DNA of 64,000 bases from assembly GCF_008831285.2 (NCBI RefSeq), contig NC_045141.1, positions 27,021,315 to 27,085,314 on the forward strand, in the 5' to 3' direction. The DNA comes from Nymphaea colorata. Its lineage: Eukaryota; Streptophyta; Magnoliopsida; Nymphaeales; Nymphaeaceae. Positions 40,938 to 52,648 of the stretch are shown here, piece by piece. The notes beneath the pieces are model-generated. The model was not told where the DNA came from. It made no database searches and worked only from the letters and a program-made list of their open reading frames with translations. The first letter of the stretch is position 1. Every line of letters begins with the position of its first letter. The translations under genes were made by a program, and so were the position numbers.

Positions 40938-41927
40938 TCATTGTTGGGACAAGTTGGCCGGATATTTGACAGCATTCTTGGCCAATTTCTTTGTCGCTGC
41001 ATCCCCAAGATCAACCTCACACGCATCAGCTAGCTGCACAAGGTAGAGGAGAACATCCGAAAGTTCCTCTCCTAAGTGTTCCTTATCACGTTCTTCCCAG
41101 TCTGGCAGCCATTTTGCTACCTCTCCCCTCCATTGGAGCTCACCTACTTCTGTAATCTGCACATAAAGAGATGGACAGACTGATCAAAAAATCGCAGGAA
41201 GCAGTACGCTTGTTATGCCTCAAACGAAATTCATGAGGTACTGCACAATCGTTCATATAGGATTCATTTAAGAGATAGATGCTGCGATATAAGAAAAATC
41301 ATCATTATTCGCGAGCATGGGAATTCGGCCATCGATGGGTCTAAGATTTCTGTGCTCTCATTTTGCTTGTGTTATGTCAAGGTGAAATACCATCTATTTT
41401 TCAGATCTCTTGATCCTATGAATTTTTACTTTCTTTTGTCGGACCTTCCATATCCTTAGCATGTTGTTCTCCAAGGTAAACTTTAGATGCTTGATTAAAG
41501 TAAGAGACTGTGAAAAAGAGTTATGGCTGTTGTCACATTTTCTGCAGCAGTAAAATTACTGATGGTATCTCGAGTGAATGTTTTACTCTTCGGCAGTAAC
41601 AGCACTTTCATCTACATAATAGTAAGAAATTCAAAACTGGGGCAAATACCACACTTATATATATATATACACGATCATCCATTTTAGCCTCGGTGACATG
41701 ATGTTTCAAGCGTCGAGCGATCAGCGGAAAATGAAAAATAGGAATGGGCGTATCCAGAAAGCAAAGGGGGATACTTGAGACGAATCATACCATGGCAAGA
41801 AGGAGATTCCTCGGGTTGTGAAACTTCTCCCACCCTCTCTCTCTCTCGCAAATTCTGCAAGCTTCTCTCGAAGCTCCTTCAGACTAACATCCACTTGCTC
41901 TTGCATCCTCTCCTTTTCTCCTTCCAT
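40938..41927 (-). pseudogene. dCTP pyrophosphatase 1-like (MazG family), frame broken
   Basis: The family removes non-canonical and excess dCTP as house-cleaning nucleotide pyrophosphatases. Two exons fit: 41927-41791 and 41156-40938. Exon 1 begins MEGEKERMQEQVDVSLKELR; an upstream in-frame ATG at 41993 is also possible. It reads KLAEFARER, then enters a run of six GA units at about 41836-41848. Past the run the conserved block WEKFHNPRNLLLAM lies in another frame, which is closed upstream and has no own ATG. One GA unit fewer would keep one frame. Exon 2 (ITEVGEL...HLGEELSDVLLYLVQLADACEVDLG) is open to its stop. It lacks about four residues after EVGEL where relatives have SEIF or AELF. The metal-binding ExxE and ExxD glutamates and aspartate remain. 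It is either a decaying gene or an error in the GA run. The identity is sure; loss of function is likely but unproven. Confidence 0.8.
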
Positions 41928-43186
41928 TCCTCTCTCTCTCTCTCTCTCCCTGGCTTTTCTGTGGGAAGCATCGAGGTGCCCTCCACCGTGCATTTATAGG
42001 TGATTTTTTCCCGACTTATCATGGAAGTTTCTTTCATTGCAGAGAAGGAAGGAAATGGTAGTTTTTTATTATAATGCTCGTATCCTGCAAAATCCCATGT
42101 CATTGGTCTTTTGATCCCAATTGCACCATCATGTCCAAATAAGATGGACTGAGATGGGTTCTTAGTTTTTACATGCTAGATGCCCAAGTCTGGAAAGTAT
42201 GTGAAGCAACCTTTTCTAAAAGAAATGGACCTACCATGATGAAAACCTTAAGTCTCTTGCTAAACCCATTTGTTCATCAACCGCCTCATCCGAGCCAAAG
42301 AAACCCAAGATCCCACGTCTTCTGGTCGGGTTGTGAGCCCGGACTTCTTGGACCCCTTCCAGTTTGGCATCCAAGTCTGGGTTTCAACAGATCTCCCTTA
42401 ATCCATTTCGGGAAGGAAAATCAAATCTGGTTAGCATTTATATTTCGATTTGGCTTAGGATTTCCCTCCTCCCCACTTTTTTCTTTCTTTCTTCTTCTTT
42501 TAATCGATCGAATACAATTATGACAAATATTTGAAGCCAATTAGCAGTGCAAAGTTGGTTTCGGCAATGCGTGTTGTACATCAAAAAACCGATTCGTGGA
42601 TGTGAAAATTGAATTACGTAGCTGCCAAATCCAAGCTAGTTAAGTTATAAACTCTCTTCATCAGGACAATATTATGAATCTTGCGGGGCAAATCTCGGGA
42701 AAATAGATGTACCAACATTGAAAAGAGTACTAAGTTATTACATGTATATTTCGGTCATAGGAATTAGATACTGCATACGAACCACGGAAGAACATGTCAT
42801 AGTGATAAAGAAGAATATCTCCTTATGAATTGAGCACGAATGAACTTTCAAAATTTGCTGGTTTTCCAAATAACGTACGATAGAATGAAAAGAGTGCGAT
42901 AGGAGAAGACGATATTTTCAGCCATTGGTATTCATTCATTCATAAAGTGATTCAGTGAAGGAATGTTCTGGAAGTTTAGAGGAAAGATGAGGGTCTTTTG
43001 GAAAACTGATTCTCACGCATCCCAGCCGTCATCTTGCCCTAGATCGGACGGTTGACAAGCAGAGAGTCCGTCTCATAAGCCTTCGGGCGTCGACTGCGCG
43101 CCTCTCTTCTCTCTTCTCTCTTCTTTTCCCTCGCTGTTGCGCTCCTCTCGCTTCTCTCTGGTCGGAGTCTCTCTTAATCCCTAGCC
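41928..43186. other. Divergent spacer between dCTP pyrophosphatase and eL14 genes
   Basis: The two genes point away from each other across about 1.26 kb, so both promoters should lie here. A CT tract at 41934-41950 sits at the left end. The middle is AT-rich, and the last 90 bases are a pyrimidine-rich leader. No other gene is seen. Confidence 0.6.
43101..43170 (+). promoter_or_regulatory. Pyrimidine-rich leader of the eL14 gene
   Basis: An almost continuous CT-rich tract with repeated CTCTCTT words, ending about 17 bases before the start codon. Such tracts in the core promoter or leader are common in plant ribosomal protein genes. The transcription start itself cannot be read from the sequence. 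Confidence 0.55.
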
Positions 43187-45019
43187 ATGGTGAGTGATGT
43201 TGCATAGAACCCTATGTCTTTTTCTTTGGTCACTTCTTTTATTTTCTCGCCAGTATTTTTTCGCTGTTGAAATTCAGATCTACTGCTTCTGTTTTTTAAC
43301 GATTCGTTTTTCGTTTTTCTTTTAGCCGTTCAAGAGGTATGTGGAAATCGGACGTGTCGCAATGATAAATTATGGGAAGGAGTACGGTAAGCTCGTTGTG
43401 ATCGTCGATGTCATCGACCAGAACCGAGTAAATTTCTTGTTTCTCGGTCATTGTTTCAATTTTTTTAGAGTTTTCTTTGCTGTTGTTTCTGTGATATGGT
43501 AGCCATTTTTCGGCTGCGTGTTTTTCTATGTCGTCGTTGCTGCTTGTGATTGTTCGAAGAGTCGGTTAACCCACTGACTGGAACTTATAATCGTCTTCTA
43601 TGGTTTCCATGGCGGTTGATGGATTGTATGGAACTGTCATGGCGTAAGGCTTTTGAAAGCAGAATATACATAGGCATGATTATTTGAGCATGGACGATGG
43701 ATGGCTTCCTTACCAATTTTCAGCCAATAGTGTCAAATAACGGAGACGAGGATTGATAGGTGAAAACTCGTAACAACCATCACCTTTTTCTCGGGTGTTA
43801 TGATGAATATTTTTTGGATTCATTTTTAGTGGTTTCTGATTATGTTCATGTCCATGCAAATAGCGAGAGCAGCACGCTGGTGATTAGATTATCCTATTTG
43901 GAACCTCGGTATGGTATGTCTCAGTTGCTTGACAAATTTTTTTCAAACTTTCACAGATAGAGATGTCAGACATGACCTCTGTTTTGGTTACTCGAGAATA
44001 AAACTAGAAAGGGTTCCAGAAATGATGTGGTCGCTTGTTATAAGATATGGCTTGCGGCATATAACCACGAAAACTGGTAGGAATTGGGGGAAATTTCGGA
44101 AAATACGGTGCTATTAACTATTACAGAAGGGATAAATTTGGAATGGCAAAGTTCATATCACAGAGTATCGAACTGTATGAACCCTTTGTATGTGAAGAAG
44201 ATTCGGTGACAGTAGATTAACAATCTCTTCTCATGTATTTTATTTTTTTCTTTTTCGCGGTTAAATTATTGACCTTTTTTTGCCTTTATGTCGACAGGCT
44301 CTTATCGATGCACCTGACATGGTCAGGGGTCAAATGAATTTTAAGAGGCTTCACCTAACCGACATCAAGATTGATATCCCAAGAATCCCTAAAAAGAAAT
44401 CTTTGATCGCTGCAATGGAAGCTGCAGGTATGTGGTTAAATTGTTAAAAGTATACCCTTAGCTTATGTGAACGGTGACGTGTAAGTCGCAAGAGTGCACT
44501 AATCCCTTGGCAAGAGTGCAATCGTAAGGCACGAGTGCACCAAGTTTATCAGCATGCTGTGCATCACATACTACTATTAGTGGCAAAAAACTGCATAAGG
44601 ATAGACTGCTTCCTATGGTCAGAGCGTCTATGTAAGGTCACGGACCTCTTGCACTCTAGCCAGAAGTGGGTTCTCTCATTATAATTTGGCAAAGATAATT
44701 TTATTTTCTCGAGTTATCACGTCATTTGTTGTTGATTACAGACGTGAAGAACAAGTGGGAGAGCAGCTCATGGGGTAGGAAGCTGATTGTGCAGAAGAGG
44801 AGGGCTGCACTAAATGATTTTGACAGGTTCAAGGTCATGTTGGCAAAGATTAAGGTTTGTATTCCCCCACATTCTTACTTTAACATTTCAGTCTTCCTGA
44901 TACCAAAGTACTTCGAATATCCTGACTGTCTGTTTTCCAATCTGTTTTCTTCTTTTGTGCAGAGAGCTGGCTTGATCAGGCGGGAACTCTCAAAGTTGCA
45001 AAAGGAGAGCGGGGCGTGA
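43187..45019 (+). CDS. RPL14: 60S ribosomal protein L14 (eL14)
   Basis: Structural protein of the large cytosolic ribosomal subunit. Five exons, 43187-43189, 43326-43427, 44298-44427, 44742-44854 and 44963-45019, give 134 residues, the standard plant length. Exon 1 is just the ATG, followed directly by a GTGAGT donor. The protein then reads [34 protein letters not shown] (KOW-like fold), [29 protein letters not shown], then the basic block [23 protein letters not shown] and the tail [13 protein letters not shown]. It is the only gene on the plus strand. A pyrimidine-rich leader lies upstream, as expected for a highly expressed ribosomal gene. Nothing in it looks damaged. Confidence 0.98.
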
Positions 45020-46430
45020 GAAGGATGACGTTTCTATTTTGGGCTTATTGATTGGTCCCTTTTTGGATCATAGGGAATTTACAAGAATTGTCTACTTTGT
45101 TATTTGCTGCTGTTTTCTCTTCAGATTGAGTATTAGGGGCCTTAGGACTAAAACATTGTTCTCTTCTTTTTGTCCACTTGAAAGGACAACCGTTCTGTAT
45201 TTCATGATGCCTTCAATTCAGAAACTTCTCTTTGTTAAGGCTCTCATAGTGATTCTCACATGTGAGCGCCTTCATTCAAATTTGTACTTTTAAATCATGA
45301 ATATCTTCTATGCTTGTTTGAATCAGAATTTAGCGTTAATCCCTTGACGCCTTTAAATGGACGCTCGCCAACCAATCCCCTTGCTAAACGGCATTTGCAC
45401 CCTATCCTACTAGCCTCCATCTTACGATGTTTGCTTTCCTTGGTTTCCTATGTTCAATGGTGATGAATAACTTTGACTAAATCCATTTTGAGATTTTCCC
45501 TCGTCATTTGGCATGTTCTATCCGCTCCTATAACACCAGTTATTTCCGATGTAGTTGACCTGTAACAAGGTAGATTTGAAGCTGATCTGAATTGCTTAAC
45601 CCTGTGATCTTCGAGTTTGTCTTTCTAGATGAAACCTATTTTTAGCCGTGTGGACAGACGCATGTGAACTCGACGTCTCATTTCGATGCGCTTGCCCCGT
45701 TGGTGCAATTGCTCTATCCCTGGGTGTCCAAAAGTGGATAACGCAAGAGGAAATAAAAAATTGATGTGTTGAGCTAGAAAATGCAGAAACACTAGAAAGT
45801 TAGAAACCGTGTTCAGACTATTCGAACATAGAAATCCGAATATAAGTTGACCTAAACAGTAAGGAAAATCATACATGAAGACGAAATGTCACTATTTATA
45901 TAATGAAACAATGTTCTCAAATGCTTCAAGAGTTTGGATGCGATGAACTTAAATATATTCTATGCACATTTTGCTCTATTCCGTTGATGGTGGAAAAAGG
46001 GTTCCACTCTAAATGGGTGTTTTAACATATACGTTCCAACTAGTACATGTTAGCATACCCGTGTCATCTTTGGAGTTGCATGGTATAAGCTGATCATGCA
46101 AGCTCTGGCCGTTCCAACATTCTGAAGGAACATCCTGTTTGTACGTTGTTCATTTCAAAGGGGCAAGTGAAGACATGTTGGCTCTATTCAGAGAACACCA
46201 TGTCTATCTACCTCTGTCCCCCAAGGAAGCACGATAATCACGTGCAATCCAAGAACAGTGAATATTTCGAATGCATGATTTTGCCATCCTGCTTCACGGG
46301 AGACCGAATTGCTTTGAATTAGTAAATTCAAAACTGCGGCAACATATGAGCTCCTCCCACTTTTTCACTTTTCCAAATTAACTACTTGTCACCAAAATGA
46401 TACTCACAAAAGAGTATTATTTTTTACCGC
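45020..46430. other. Spacer between convergent eL14 and RRM genes
   Basis: The left part is the eL14 3' untranslated region, to about 45300. The right part is the 3' region of the RRM gene. An open frame at 45625-45876 on the minus strand is unrecognised. Nothing else is seen. Confidence 0.6.
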
Positions 46431-49400
46431 CTATCCATGTGTGACTGTTCCGTGATATTCTTCAGCAATCTCTGCCAATTTAGCTGCATCGGTTGAGCTA
46501 GAACTGATCATCCGACAGAGTCTCATGAAGAGCATGTGCACATGATGTCTGCCTGTGTGTGTCCTCCAAAGGATTTGAAGCATATCGTGCGGTATGACTG
46601 TTGCTGGCTGGACGTGCCACTTATGCCCATCAACCACTCTACCATGCAAACTAATGAAAGAGAAGACGTAAGCACGACACCCAACTGCTTGTGGAAAACT
46701 GGAGAAAAAAGAAAACTCAATCACCTGCTCAGGATTTTGACCATGTTCATAGACTCACTTGTTTCAAAATGCACGTCTACAATGCAGCTGGCCCTCCAGA
46801 CCAATCTTCTTACCGTTCCAACAGATTTGCAAATATTATAGGCAGTTCTATTTTCAGTCTTTACATTGATGTTGGAAATCCTCATAATTGTAGTTTGTGG
46901 CACATCTACTCTTGATATATCAAGCTGGGATCCTGGCACGGTTATCACTCTAGCAGCAAGAGCTCTTTCTTTGGCTTCTTCAGTCTGTAGGATTTGATGG
47001 AATTCAAGTATTTTAGGCAGTTGCAACAACGGAAGTTCATGAAAGTGATAGATAATATGTGGTGCAAAACAGGAAACCAAAAAATATTCAGATAAGAGGT
47101 CAAAGCATTACCTTGAACACAATGTAAGCAATGGTGCTTGAGCAACCCAAAATGATGTTATCGATGGGTCCATAGATGGAAAACAAATGCCTAAGGTGTT
47201 CAAACCTCATCTCAGGGGTAATACCTTGGATTGTAACAGCGCGACTACAATATTCCAGTTGCACAGGTACATCATTTACATTCTCACCAGGAATTGATGC
47301 CATCTTCGATTTCATAGGCATTGGTAAAATAGCATTTATCACAACTAGTGCATTAGTAACTACATGGCTCCCTTGTCGTGTTGCCACTGCTGCTGACTCT
47401 GCTGTCTGTTTGAAATTAGCAATCTTGTCAGTGCAATAAGAAATGCTAATGAGCAATCTCCTGCATCTCATGCATTCAAAAGGCATGAAGAACTACCTTA
47501 AATTGAACAAAAGCAAAATTATATTTGCTTTGCTTGTTTGATGGACCAAACTGAACTTCTAAGATAGTCCCAAATATATGAAACGCAGACATTATGTCTT
47601 GTTCTGTAGCTGTTCTTGGTAAAAAGGTCACTAACACGGTATTTTGTTGCTTTCTAGTATCTGCCGTGTCTGATTTCTGTGCCATTGCCTTCTGAGACAC
47701 CTGCATAGGCTCTTCAGGGCCAGAAAGCAAGTAATCAGCAGCAGCATAATCAGAGTCATCACCACTTTCAGATTCTCCCGTCTGTGAATTGTGAAGCTTT
47801 TCGCAGGGGAATGGATGTGCAAATCCATTTTTCTTAGTGGCTAATATTGAATCAAACACGCTTACACCCTCAAGCTTCCTATGTCCTTCCTTCTGTTGGG
47901 TCTTCCTGTCTGTTCCTGTGTCAGTAGTTCCATCTTTATCATCATCATTATCTGATATTTGAAGGTCAGTATTGTGAAGTTCCTTCATTTCTGTTGGGTA
48001 TGCTTTTTCACATTTATGCCAATCAGCATTTTCCTGATTCTCCTCAAGTTTAACCATTTCTTGCAGCTCCTTATGAAACTCCACATCGTGGGGTTCATTT
48101 TTTCCTGTTGGATGGACACTTTCATATCTACGCTTCTCATTCTTCACATCTCCTGCATAGTCCTTGATTTGCTGAAGAAGAGCCATTCTTTTACCTCCTT
48201 CCTGGTTTGGATCTAGTGGTCTTCTGAAGCCAGAATTCTTGCTGAATAATCCTTCTGCTTGAGGAACAGCTTTTTTAACAAGAATATTAGCCAGCCAAGA
48301 AAGTTCGTGGTCACCAGATTCAGGAAAAGTTCTATGATCCTTCAAAATATGAGGACTATTATGCTCTACTGAAGCATCACTAATTGAGTTCAGACAACCT
48401 AAACCAGAACTATGTGTTACTTCACTAGAAGAATTACTGCTTAATGATTTGTCAGGTCCCTCCGTTGGTTTGTCCTCTACTACCAGTGGTCCTTGAACAT
48501 GTTCTGACATTGTTTCAGTAGGAAAATCTTCTGAAGGCAGTTGGACATTTCCATTCTTAAGCTGTTCATTGCTTGAAGCCTGGTCAAGATTTTCGTTCCC
48601 AGGCAAGAGCTGTCTCTTGAGATCAGAAAGAATGCCCCTCAAGATGTACTGTGCACCACCCACCTCATCATGCACTTGTTTCACTGTAGGAAATGCCCCT
48701 TCATTTGCCACCATATATCTGCATGAGAAACCATGGTGAAATAGATCTAGAAAATTCAAGAACTAAAGGCTCTTTACGTTTTTCTATTTTCTGGAAAAGC
48801 AGCTAGAGAAAAGCTAAACTCTCCAAAATGCTATTTGACAATACAATTACTCTAAAATGCCTTATGCAAAAAACCACATGAGTATCTCATTTTTGGAAGC
48901 AGGCAATGAGGAAAATCTTGACGACACATATACACACATAAAAGCGGGAGGACAAAAGAATGCTCATATAGGTAAATAAGGCACAATTTACTGTTTATCT
49001 TGCTCAGTCATGCTAGACATAGGGCAGGTTGCACCGTGCAGAGGATGCGTCCCAGTACATAAGAGCATGTTGTTCTCATGATCTTATGGAATGCGACTAA
49101 AATAACTCCTACAAGTCTTTACTTAGTACACACACATATCTATTGACACACAACTCCTGAATCCGATACCGTCTCTCATTCTTATTTGCAAACCATACAG
49201 ACTCACAAGCAACATGTAGATCTACATCTTAACGACTGAAGAAAATGGAGAGAAAGATAACATAAATTCAACTTAACCCTTCCAAAAAAGCAGGAGGCGA
49301 CGGCAGTGTTAACCCAGGGACTCTATGTTGCTATTGCAATAACGAATCCAATTCTATGCCATTTATGGTAAAGTCTGCAATATCCTAAAACATAATGACG

Positions 49401-49970
49401 ATGCTACAGTTCAGTTGAATAAAGTAAAGACACAAGCCAATTAATTTAACGGTGACCATCATCGATACATGAATCTTGTTCTAGCATCCAGCTAGAGAAG
49501 TACACGCACCCGCCATTGTTTGTTGGTGAATTAACAATTATTAACAATTTAACACCACTTCAATTTTTTGGTCGATTCTCTTAGAACATAGGTCTTATAT
49601 CTCGAATAAATAGAAGTCACGATTTATAGGTGGATAAAACACTCAGGAATACAGGAATAATCGATTCTCAACACAATAAGATCAATTTCTCATCGCTCCC
49701 GCGGTTTGTCCGCAGGTTTCTGTCACTCAAAATCACGAGAAACTGTACCCAAATGCGAATTCTACCTCCTTGAATCATCAATCTATGAAGTTACGAATAT
49801 ACCCATAGTATCCGTGCCAATAAACAGAAAAGACGGAAATTATTGGAAAGGGGAATGATTAAAAGACATTACTTCTTAACGACGGATTCGGTTGCGGCGG
49901 TTCTCTTCTCCCTGAGCTCCTCCGACTTCTTGGGCAACGCGGATTTTCCCTTCTTCGTGGAAGAAGACAT
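46431..49970 (-). CDS. Protein with three RRM-like domains and an N-terminal helical module
   Basis: Probable RNA-binding protein of unknown role, 697 residues. Five exons: 49970-49873, 48718-47497, 47405-47112, 46984-46725 and 46650-46431, all GT-AG and in phase. The N-terminus is basic (MSSSTKKGKSALPKKSEELR). It is followed by YMVANEGAFPTVKQVHDEVGG (about residues 34-54), resembling the N-terminal block of plant proteins annotated as DNA-binding (At3g52170 type). Residues about 75-390 are acidic, disordered-looking linker. Three RRM-like folds follow. In the first, RNP2 is VLVTFL and RNP1 is YNFAFVQF (ending near residue 440). In the second, AVTIQGI pairs with TIAYIVFK. The third runs from IMRISNI to LHGRVVDGHKWHVQPA. 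Domains 2 and 3 lack the RNP1 aromatic residues and may bind protein rather than RNA. I do not know a named homologue. Confidence 0.88.
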
Positions 49971-52648
49971 TGAATGCCAAGCTTGAACAATAGGCCCTGT
50001 TTATCCCCCATCCCACGGTACCCCCAACCACCCAAAAGAAAGGTATGTTACTAAAAGTTTAAAAAAAGGCTCCATGAAAGACAGCTCCATCACTTTTGTA
50101 GGAATGGAGTATACCTCTTCTTTGCAGACGGACTCCGGCGACAGACCACGAATAAGGATTCCCCATTTTGTTCCACAGCTCCCGACAGGAATGTTACGCT
50201 CCCCTTCCTCTCCCGAGCTGTGGGGTTTCCCGAGAGAGACTTTGAGAGGTTTATGGCTCCATGGCGGAGAACGCAATCTCCGTGACACAGATACACAATC
50301 GAGTTCGTCTAATCCCATGAAACGACACGAATCATGGAAGAACGGTAATAAAATATAAATAAATTCAGAGCGATCCAAAGCATTTTTTGTAGTTTTTGGT
50401 TCGTTCAGTTCAATTGATCGCTCTGGTGTCAATATGGTCGGTGCTAACCATCTTTTGAGCAAAAGGAGACGGGATCAACATGGATGCTGGTATTTCTAAG
50501 ATCCTTTTTCTTATTGTTTAATTACTTTGAATGATTTGCTTCCTTTTCAAAGTTAGTTTCTGATTTCTGAAAAGATTCGGCTCTGGGAAGCAGATCCAAT
50601 TTCGGCCAGTTCGGACCCTTTACTAGAAGAGAGTAAGGTATGCAACGAAGAGGACCGTCTCTCAATGGTTTACCCTGTGGAGATTGAGAAGGAATAAACT
50701 AGGCTGTCAATCACATCCGTTGACTTAAACTTCATTGAGGTTGATAATCTGCTTAAACTTCATTTATTAATGTTAACAGAGGAACTTGAGTATGAACAAT
50801 TGAGGAGAACATCAGTAAGGTAGGTACGCTAATGGAAACAAGGTATGGAAAAGGAACGTTCAAAGATCTACGTTTTAATATATATCTTGATCATTAGATA
50901 ATTTTACAACTGCCTCCAAAAATCCATCCACCTATGCCCTAGCCAAAGGTTTAGTTTTAAAACTAGCATAGTCACAAAAAGCACATTTTTTAAAATGTAG
51001 AAAAAATACGATAAATAAGTCAGGCGTTTAAAACTTTAAAATAATACCATTTTTTAACACCAAAACAAAGAAACGCGAAAGGAAACATAAATTTTCACAT
51101 TTTTTTCATTTTATTCACGTATTTTTTTAATGTTAAACTGCTTGTTTTCATTTTCTAATTTTTATTTGTTGCAAATATACTTACTTTTTAATCTTTGTGA
51201 TATTAGTTTCTCATTTATATTAATCTTTTATAAGTTCTAGTTCTTTTTAATTTTTAAAAAAATTGCCATATTTTTTTTTTCCAAGCTTGAGTTGTTATAC
51301 CTGAGAAAAACATCATCATTTAAAGTGCAAACCACTATACCTGAGAAAAACCACCGTTTAAAGTGCAGACCATGCTTAAAAGAGATGATGGGCTCAACAA
51401 CCAGCGTGGCGCCAACAGTTGATGGTCTGCTTCGACCTCACTTTCCAAAAATAAAGAACTTCGTTGGACCTTACTTTACAAAATTTGCTTAATAAATAAA
51501 CAGACAAAAAGTGTTTGATTGCAGGTGAAAAGAGCCACCTTTCTTCGAGGGCAATTCTTTCCATTCTTCTTAATTCAAATGCAGACAAAGGGACAAGGCT
51601 TGATTTCAATGCAAAAATTTCATCAATTTAACTACATTTGAGAAGCATGAGTACATTTTACCCAAATAAAACTTCTGTCACATTCCAAAAGTGCCAGAAG
51701 TTAGGACGCAGTATGGAGGCCCTTTTTCCTCTGAAAATAACGGAGAATTTGGAGAAAGTTTTGGCTTTTGGTGAATCATGTCAAGAGGCATCCTTCACTG
51801 TATCTGAATGAAGAGTGCACGATTAAAATGCGCCATCTAGTTCAGAGGGCGTAGTCTGATTGTAAATCCTCAGAATCTGAGATCTATGAACCTAAAATCA
51901 GACCCTTCCGCTCTAAGTTTAAATCAGAAATTTTGCTAGTGCAAGGGAGCCAAATCATAACAAGTGTAAATCTTATATCTGATCTAACATCTCAATTTGA
52001 TGAACTATGGACTTCAGTGTGATCTTTTATCACATCAGCGAAAAAGTGTGAATCTTTTATTCTAGCAAACGCATGCCTCACCATGCCACACCATATTAAT
52101 GGATCTAAAGTTAGAGATTGCCCTCGTGGGCTGCCGGTTACCGGAACTAGTATACCAGCGTCAGACATCTTTAGCAGACCAGTAGCCGTCTGAGCTCCCA
52201 TTTCGATCACCATTTCACGTTAGCACTTAGCGATCAAGACCACGCAGAATCTCACCATGTGTCCTCGATATCAGTTAAGTAGACTGCCCCCGCACCACCG
52301 CCGCTCCCCCCCAGCCCCGCACACACACAAAGCGAGACAGAGACAGAAAGAAAAGGAGAGGGAGAGGGCAAGAAATTTAAAGTTAAACCACAAACACATG
52401 CTAGACAAAAAAGATATTCTTCTTTAGCTTGTGATAAATAGAGTCTTCAAACACAAGTCTTCAAACACAATTGACATGCTCTGGCAAACAAGAGATTTGC
52501 CTCTTATTGAGCTAGTGACTAGACTTGAAAAGCTAAAACACAACATTTGGCAAACAAGAGATTTGCCTCGTAACAAATGGCAGCTGTTTTTCCACACGGA
52601 AAAACTGAAAATTTCCAGTGCCTATGAAGCAAAATGCTGAGGTAAGAA
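49971..52648. other. RRM gene upstream region and 3' spacer of DPH6
   Basis: Bases just right of 49970 are the promoter of the RRM gene. A minus-strand open frame of 153 codons at 50001-50462 lies there; it has no recognised homologue and may be chance. About 50880-51290 is very AT-rich. Short direct repeats occur at 52482-52569. The 3' untranslated region of DPH6 should run left from 52649. No gene is supported. Confidence 0.5.
52482..52569. repeat. 22-bp direct repeat at 66-bp spacing
   Basis: The word beginning TGGCAAACAAGAGATTTG occurs at 52482-52503 and again at 52548-52569. It lies in the probable 3' region of DPH6. A smaller 15-base echo (GTCTTCAAACACAA) precedes it near 52443-52470. 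Confidence 0.85.
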
